NCBI GenBank assembly: GCA_910586025.1
Contig: CAJUIO010000034.1
Location: forward strand, 1 to 17,575
Length of the DNA: 17,575 nt
Direction of reading: 5' to 3'
Origin: an uncultured Lachnospiraceae bacterium
Lineage (GTDB): Bacteria > Bacillota > Clostridia > Lachnospirales > Lachnospiraceae
In this document: in pieces, positions 13,178 through 17,575 of the stretch
How positions within the stretch are numbered: the stretch's first letter is position 1
Layout: each line of letters opens with the position of its first letter
Notes under the pieces: generated by a model
Database searches by the model: none
What the model saw: the letters and a program-made list of their open reading frames with translations, nothing else
What the model was told of the DNA's origin: nothing
Translations under genes and position numbers: made by a program

Positions 13178-14725
13178 TTATTTTGCGTAGTCAATTACGC
13201 GAGATTCTCTGATCACATTCACCTTGATCTGTCCGGGATATTCCAGCTCAGCCTCAATCTGCTTTGAAATATCACGTGCCAGAAGTACCATGTCAGCGTC
13301 AGAAATCTGGTCGGGAACTACCATAACACGAATCTCTCTACCTGCCTGAATAGCAAAAGACTTATCTACACCTTTGAAATTGTTTGTAATATCTTCTAAT
13401 TGTTTGAGCCTGCTTGTATATGTTTCAAGCGTTTCTCTCCTTGCGCCAGGCCTTGCCGCTGATATTGTATCGGAAGCTTGTACAATACATGCGATCAACG
13501 TCTGGGGTTCCACATCGCCGTGATGGGATTCTACTGCATTAATAACAATAGCCGACTCCTTATACTTTCTGCAAAGTTCTACACCGAGCTGTATATGGGA
13601 GCCTTCCATTTCATGATCTACAGCCTTACCGATATCATGCAGGAGACCTGCACGTTTGGCAACCCTTACATCCAGTCCCAGCTCCGCAGCCAGCAATCCT
13701 GACAGCTGAGCCACCTCGATGGAATGCTTGAGAGCGTTCTGGCCATAGCTTGTTCTGAATTTCATCTTACCAAGCAGCCTTACAAGCTCCGGATGGATGC
13801 CATGGACGCCTACCTCTAAAGTAGCGGCCTCTCCTTCCTCCTTGATCATGATATCCACTTCTTTTTGCGCTTTCTCTACCATCTCCTCGATTCTGGCGGG
13901 ATGGATTCTGCCATCCACAATCAATTTTTCCAGCGCAATTCTGGCTACCTCACGACGTATGGGATCAAATCCGGACAGAATTACCGCCTCCGGCGTGTCG
14001 TCTATGATCAGATCCACGCCTGTCAGCGTTTCAAGGGTTCTGATGTTTCTTCCCTCTCGTCCGATGATACGTCCCTTCATTTCATCGTTCGGAAGCTGTA
14101 CGACGGAAATCGTAGTCTCGGACACATGATCCGCCGCACATTTCTGAATGGCATTTACTACATATTCCTTCGCCTTTTTGTCTGCTTCTTCCTTTGCACG
14201 GCCCTCCATCTCCTTGATCAGGACAGCCGTTTCATGCTTCACTTCATCTTCAACAATTTTCAGTAAATATTCTTTTGCCTGTTCGGAGGTTAAACCTGAG
14301 ATTCGTTCCAGTTCCTGTAGTCTCTGCTCATTCAGCTTGGAAACTTCCTCTCTCTGCCTGGATAATTCCTCTTCCCTTGCAGACAGATTTGCCTCCCTCT
14401 TCTCCATTGCGTCAGACTTCTTATCAATGGTCTCTTCCTTCTGCTGAACCCTGCGCTCATAGCGTTGTGCCTCGGCACGACGCTCCTTGATCTCCTTATC
14501 CAGATCGTTCTTGGTACGGATTGATTCCTCCTTAACTTCCAGTAAGGCTTCGCGCTTCTTGGTCTCAGCGGTTTTCAGAGCTTCATCAATAATCTCCCTT
14601 GCCTTTTCCTCTGCACTTCCGATCTTTGCCTCCGATACCTTTTTGTGGTATGAGCTGGCAAGAACCCAGGTAACTGCAGCAGACACAATCAGAGTAATGA
14701 ATACCGCTGCCAAAATTTGCACCAT
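13178..14725 (-). CDS. rny: ribonuclease Y
   Basis: Membrane-anchored endoribonuclease that initiates mRNA decay in many Firmicutes. The 515-residue product has an N-terminal membrane helix (about 4-23), a long charged coiled coil (about 30-200), a KH RNA-binding domain with GRIIGREGRN at 218-227, and an HD phosphohydrolase domain with His334 and the His363-Asp364 pair (LLHDIGKAVDHE). Length and order are normal for the family. It has its own promoter and a strong terminator, so it is monocistronic although recX ends just upstream. The AGGAGG site is 12 bases before the ATG, longer than usual, and lies in a small inverted repeat. Confidence 0.97.
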   Translation of the reverse strand: MVQILAAVFITLIVSAAVTWVLASSYHKKVSEAKIGSAEEKAREIIDEALKTAETKKREALLEVKEESIRTKNDLDKEIKERRAEAQRYERRVQQKEETIDKKSDAMEKREANLSAREEELSRQREEVSKLNEQRLQELERISGLTSEQAKEYLLKIVEDEVKHETAVLIKEMEGRAKEEADKKAKEYVVNAIQKCAADHVSETTISVVQLPNDEMKGRIIGREGRNIRTLETLTGVDLIIDDTPEAVILSGFDPIRREVARIALEKLIVDGRIHPARIEEMVEKAQKEVDIMIKEEGEAATLEVGVHGIHPELVRLLGKMKFRTSYGQNALKHSIEVAQLSGLLAAELGLDVRVAKRAGLLHDIGKAVDHEMEGSHIQLGVELCRKYKESAIVINAVESHHGDVEPQTLIACIVQASDTISAARPGARRETLETYTSRLKQLEDITNNFKGVDKSFAIQAGREIRVMVVPDQISDADMVLLARDISKQIEAELEYPGQIKVNVIRESRVIDYAK

Positions 14726-14730
14726 TTTAC

Positions 14731-14743
14731 AGGAGCACCTCCT
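14731..14743 (-). promoter_or_regulatory. ribosome binding site of rny inside an inverted repeat
   Basis: On the minus strand AGGAG-GTG-CTCCT pairs the Shine-Dalgarno sequence with its own complement. The distance from AGGAGG to the ATG is 12 bases. If the hairpin forms, initiation would be hindered. Confidence 0.4.
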
Positions 14744-14815
14744 TATTAAATTTTCATTGTACGCTTATCTATATAGAATGTATAATCGTAAACCACGGCA
14801 GTTGTTTCCTTTAAC

Positions 14816-14844
14816 ATTCTAAAAACAAATTTACAATAAGACAA
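14816..14844 (-). promoter_or_regulatory. sigma-A promoter of rny
   Basis: On the minus strand TTGTCT (14839-14844) and TAGAAT (14816-14821) are 17 bases apart. The promoter starts nine bases past the recX stop codon and gives a leader of about 80 bases. Confidence 0.6.
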
Positions 14845-14852
14845 TTTTAAAC

Positions 14853-15488
14853 TCAAATTGATGTTATGTCAAGCGAAAGTGCAGACCTGATTGCATCAAT
14901 TTGGAACCCCTTTCTGTACAAAAAGGCGCTAAACTTCTGTTTTTCTGCAAATGTCGCCTCCGAGACAATAAAATTTTTCTTTTTTATCCAGGATAAAATC
15001 TGCTCCCGCTCAAGCTCTCCCTCATTTTCCGAGGCATGCTCCTGCCAGGCCTCCTCGATCACTTCCTGAGAGATCCCCTTTCTCAACAGATCACGAAACA
15101 GAACCGCCCTTGACTTCCTCTCCTTATTATATTCCACAAAGTCCGCCGCATACTGTCTGTCATCCGTATATCCATAGGATCTGACATAGGCCATGGCTTC
15201 CTCCACAATCCTTCCGGGATAGCCTCCTGCCTCCAGCTTGTCAGACAGCTGCTTCTCCGTATAGGCTCTGGCTTTCAGAAGATTCATGGCCCGCAGCTTA
15301 GCCCTCTTTGGGAGAACCTCCTCCATAATCTCCTTATAGACCTCCTGTGCGATTTCCTGACCCTCGCACAGATGATATCTTCGCAGCTCTCCCTTATACA
15401 GCACAAAGGATAATCCGTCATCCAGCACAATGCGCACTCTTGACCTGGCGCTCTCTCCGATCTGCGCCACTAATCTCGCATCCGCCAT
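14853..15488 (-). CDS. recX: regulatory protein RecX
   Basis: Small cytoplasmic modulator that binds RecA filaments and limits recombinase activity. The 211-residue product has the three-helix RecX repeats: RAMNLLKARAYTEKQL and YVRSYGYTDDRQYAADF in the middle and a C-terminal repeat ending in FLYRKGFQIDAI. Length is in the normal range for Firmicutes. It starts four bases after the recA stop codon with AAAGGAA as binding site, so it is cotranscribed with recA and shares the SOS promoter. Only a weak A/T-rich hairpin follows its stop codon. Confidence 0.93.
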   Translation of the reverse strand: MADARLVAQIGESARSRVRIVLDDGLSFVLYKGELRRYHLCEGQEIAQEVYKEIMEEVLPKRAKLRAMNLLKARAYTEKQLSDKLEAGGYPGRIVEEAMAYVRSYGYTDDRQYAADFVEYNKERKSRAVLFRDLLRKGISQEVIEEAWQEHASENEGELEREQILSWIKKKNFIVSEATFAEKQKFSAFLYRKGFQIDAIRSALSLDITSI

Positions 15489-15492
15489 GAAA

Positions 15493-16575
15493 TCATTCCT
15501 TTCCCTTTGAAGTCTTTGGCTTATCCGCCTGTGCCTTCTGGGTATCCTTAGGCTCCGCGTCCTTCTCCTCCTTTACGGCTCCGCCCAGTCCGAAATGCTC
15601 CCTGACCTTGGCCGAAACATCAGCGCAGACCTCCGGATTGTCCTTCAGATACTGCTTGGCATTCTCGCGCCCCTGCCCGATCTTGCTTCCCTCATAGGCA
15701 TACCAGGCTCCGCTCTTATTGATCACGTTTATGCCCGCCGCCAGATCCAGCACATCACCCACATAGGAGATACCCTCCCCGAACATAATATCAAACTCCG
15801 CCTCCTTAAAGGGAGGTGCGATCTTGTTCTTGACCACCTTTACCCTGGTTCTGTTTCCGATCACTTCCCCGCCCTGCTTGAGGGACTCAATCCTTCTGAC
15901 ATCCAGACGGACCGAGGAATAAAACTTGAGAGCGCGTCCTCCGGTGGTTGTCTCCGGATTGCCGAACATGACTCCCACCTTCTCTCGCAGCTGATTGATA
16001 AATACCACGGTACAGTTTGACTTGCTGATCACGGCCGTGAGCTTGCGCAGGGCCTGGGACATCAGCCGCGCCTGAAGTCCCACATGGCTGTCGCCCATAT
16101 CTCCGTCTATCTCCGCCTTGGGAACCAGCGCGGCCACGGAGTCCACCACCACGATATCAAGCGCGCCGGAGCGCACCATAGTCTCCGTAATTTCAAGCGC
16201 CTGCTCGCCGTTGTCAGGCTGAGATATGTACAGATTATCCACATCCACACCGATATTCTGGGCATACACCGGGTCAAGAGCATGCTCTGCGTCGATAAAT
16301 CCCGCAATGCCGCCGCCCTTCTGCACCTCGGCGATCATGTGGAGGGTAACCGTGGTCTTACCACTCGATTCCGGACCGTATATCTCCACCACCCTGCCCT
16401 TGGGAATTCCTCCAAGCCCCAATGCGATATCAAGACTTAACGATCCTGTGGGAATCGTCTCTATGTCCATCTTAGCCGCGGGATCGCCCAGCTTCATAAC
16501 GGCTCCCTTTCCAAACTGCTTCTCAATCTGTCCTAAAGCCGCATCCAGCGCTTTTAATTTGTCGTTCTTTTCCAT
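15493..16575 (-). CDS. recA: recombinase RecA
   Basis: ATP-dependent strand-exchange protein and LexA co-protease of the SOS response. The 360-residue product shows Walker A GPESSGKT (67-74), Walker B IVVVDSVAAL (141-150), the L2 loop GNPETTTGG (205-213), the signature ALKFYSSVRL (215-224) and an extended, charged C-terminal tail (335-360, rich in Lys, Asp and Glu). AAGGAG nine bases upstream supports the start. It heads the recA-recX operon. Its promoter carries two LexA boxes, so expression is DNA-damage inducible. Confidence 0.99.
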   Translation of the reverse strand: MEKNDKLKALDAALGQIEKQFGKGAVMKLGDPAAKMDIETIPTGSLSLDIALGLGGIPKGRVVEIYGPESSGKTTVTLHMIAEVQKGGGIAGFIDAEHALDPVYAQNIGVDVDNLYISQPDNGEQALEITETMVRSGALDIVVVDSVAALVPKAEIDGDMGDSHVGLQARLMSQALRKLTAVISKSNCTVVFINQLREKVGVMFGNPETTTGGRALKFYSSVRLDVRRIESLKQGGEVIGNRTRVKVVKNKIAPPFKEAEFDIMFGEGISYVGDVLDLAAGINVINKSGAWYAYEGSKIGQGRENAKQYLKDNPEVCADVSAKVREHFGLGGAVKEEKDAEPKDTQKAQADKPKTSKGKE

Positions 16576-16598
16576 AAATAAGTTCTCCTTTTCTTTGG

Positions 16599-16610
16599 GA
16601 ACATCTGTTC
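16599..16610. promoter_or_regulatory. LexA box 1 of recA
   Basis: GAAC-ATCT-GTTC is a perfect match to the Gram-positive LexA core GAAC-N4-GTTC. It lies downstream of the -10 box, 24 bases before the recA start codon. Confidence 0.85.
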
Positions 16611-16617
16611 TGAATTC

Positions 16618-16646
16618 AGATTAAAACAAATGTTCGTGTTTGTCAA
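16618..16646 (-). promoter_or_regulatory. SOS promoter of recA-recX
   Basis: On the minus strand a perfect TTGACA (16641-16646) is followed after 17 bases by a weak TAATCT; TTTAAT two bases earlier is an alternative -10. A LexA box fills the spacer. Confidence 0.65.
16624..16635. promoter_or_regulatory. LexA box 2 of recA (one mismatch)
   Basis: On the minus strand GAAC-ATTT-GTTT, preceded by C as in CGAAC, matches the LexA core except for the last base. It sits between the -35 and -10 elements, where binding would block RNA polymerase. Confidence 0.65.
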
Positions 16647-16815
16647 TTCTTTTTTTCTGTTTCTATCTTATCACACATAGAGTCCAATAAAACTCCCTCA
16701 AAGGCATCTCTCCCTTCTTTTTAATTTGACTTTGCTTTGGATTATTGGCAGAAAATGCCGGAACTGCAAAGCAGAAGCAGCGGCAGATATACCGCATATA
16801 GTGATGATACAAAAT

Positions 16816-16832
16816 ACCCTTTGACCCCTTTG
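16816..16832. repeat. short tandem repeat in the recA upstream gap
   Basis: ACCCTTTG and ACCCCTTTG follow each other directly. The 16647-16844 gap also holds the 3' untranslated part of the gene to the right, but no clear terminator hairpin and no further gene was seen. Confidence 0.3.
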
Positions 16833-16844
16833 CTACCGGATTGC

Positions 16845-17575
16845 TCAGAACTTCTCCTGATACTTTTCATAATCCTTATAGGTCACTGTCACCCATCCTT
16901 CATAGTAATTAAATCCCACCTCCATGCCAAGAGGCGTGTAGAACACGATCAGATAATCATTATCAGTCAGATAATATGTGATCTCCTGATCGCTCATATA
17001 CTCAAGCTCCTCAATCTCACCGTTCTGCAGCTTGCATCTCTCCCTGAAATCCACGGAAAAGCCGTCATCAACCGCAAGCAGATGCGTGTTATTGAGCACG
17101 ATTCCCATCTCCATGTCAACATTGTAGGAAACCACATAGCTCTCCATAAAGGAGCCGTCCAGATATCCATACTCCACATAGATCACGCTGAGAATGTCCT
17201 CCGACATATAAGTCACATAGCATTCTCCCTCAAAGACAAACTCCTCTCCCTCTGACAGATAAGGCGCATAGGAGGATGCCACATACTCCTCCACCACCCA
17301 AATCTCCTCCTGCAGAGTTTCATTTATACCGTCCAGATTCTGTACGTCCCCTGTAATATGGGGATAGCTGAACTCCACGAGAACGCTCCCGGCCCCCTCG
17401 GCGGCAAAATCGTCCTTCAGATAGCTGAGAAATTCCACGTCATAGGAAAGCCCGCCGTGAATATCGTTTGCGAAGTCATAGTACTCCTCCCCGCCTGTAA
17501 AAAAGGGATCCTCCGCCTCTTCCTCCGGCTCCGCTTCCTCCGGCTCCTCCGGTGCCCTCTCCTCCCTGGGAACCG
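16845..17575 (-). CDS. probable secreted DUF3298-like protein (5' end missing)
   Basis: The frame is open without a start to the right edge; 242 codons are visible. The first visible part is a Pro/Glu-rich linker (EEPEEAEPEEEAE, then DPFFTGGEEYYDFANDI). It is followed by a domain with FSYPHITG...LDGINETLQ, ILSVIYVEYGYLDG and, near the end, YYLTDNDYLIVFYTPLGMEVG...VTVTYKDYEKY. This order resembles the DUF3298/DUF4163 domains of extracytoplasmic proteins such as RsiV and PdaC, which suggests a signal peptide or lipobox beyond the edge. A GTG at 17436-17438 could begin a shorter protein, but the in-frame linker upstream makes this unlikely. Function unknown. It is transcribed toward recA without an obvious terminator. 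Confidence 0.6.
   Translation of the reverse strand, partial: VPREERAPEEPEEAEPEEEAEDPFFTGGEEYYDFANDIHGGLSYDVEFLSYLKDDFAAEGAGSVLVEFSYPHITGDVQNLDGINETLQEEIWVVEEYVASSYAPYLSEGEEFVFEGECYVTYMSEDILSVIYVEYGYLDGSFMESYVVSYNVDMEMGIVLNNTHLLAVDDGFSVDFRERCKLQNGEIEELEYMSDQEITYYLTDNDYLIVFYTPLGMEVGFNYYEGWVTVTYKDYEKYQEKF

Noticed and set aside
17436..17438. GTG as the true start of the DUF3298-like protein
   Set aside because: The same frame continues upstream to the window edge through a plausible linker, and the GTG lacks a ribosome binding site.
1..17575. CRISPR arrays, tRNA/rRNA genes, insertion sequences
   Set aside because: No regularly spaced repeats, no cloverleaf or rRNA-like sequence, and no transposase motifs or terminal inverted repeats were seen on either strand.

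Overview
The window looks like chromosomal DNA of a mid-GC, endospore-forming Firmicute of the Clostridia, most like a Lachnospiraceae gut anaerobe. This is inferred from gene content (spoIIM, rny, GHKL/LytTR regulators), Gram-positive LexA boxes of the form GAAC-N4-GTTC, strong AGGAGG-type ribosome binding sites and the recA-recX-rny order. No tRNA, rRNA, CRISPR array, insertion sequence or prophage gene was seen.

Left part (1-5305), the accessory region: a minus-strand lanthipeptide locus. In transcription order it holds a LytTR response regulator, a GHKL sensor kinase that starts directly at the regulator's stop codon, a very small gene whose product ends in TIICC and looks like a lanthipeptide precursor (lanA), a hairpin terminator/attenuator, and a class II lanthipeptide synthetase (lanM) with all dehydratase and cyclase landmarks. 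A further gene, expected to be a transporter/protease, may begin in the last 20 bases at the window edge. The simplest model is a small two-ring peptide made by LanM, with expression set by a cell-density type two-component pair. No transport, protease or immunity gene lies inside the window.

Middle part (5306-11133): a stand-alone siroheme/4Fe-4S nitrite-sulfite reductase (plus strand) meets hisS tail to tail with one base between them. hisS and a class I DAHP synthase gene (aroF-like, plus strand) diverge from two clear sigma-A promoters. A shared terminator follows, then xerD and spoIIM on the minus strand. spoIIM has a candidate sigma-E (mother-cell) promoter whose -35 element sits inside the palindromic terminator of the gene upstream.

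Right part (11134-17575), all minus strand: a NUDIX ADP-ribose pyrophosphatase downstream of a subgroup 1c aspartate aminotransferase (an operon with its own promoter and a GntR-like palindrome), rny (RNase Y) with its promoter and terminator, the recA-recX pair under an SOS promoter with two LexA boxes, and the 3' part of a gene for a probable secreted DUF3298-like protein that runs off the right edge. The nudix, spoIIM and xerD genes lie close together, as in Bacillus, so this is backbone rather than mobile DNA.
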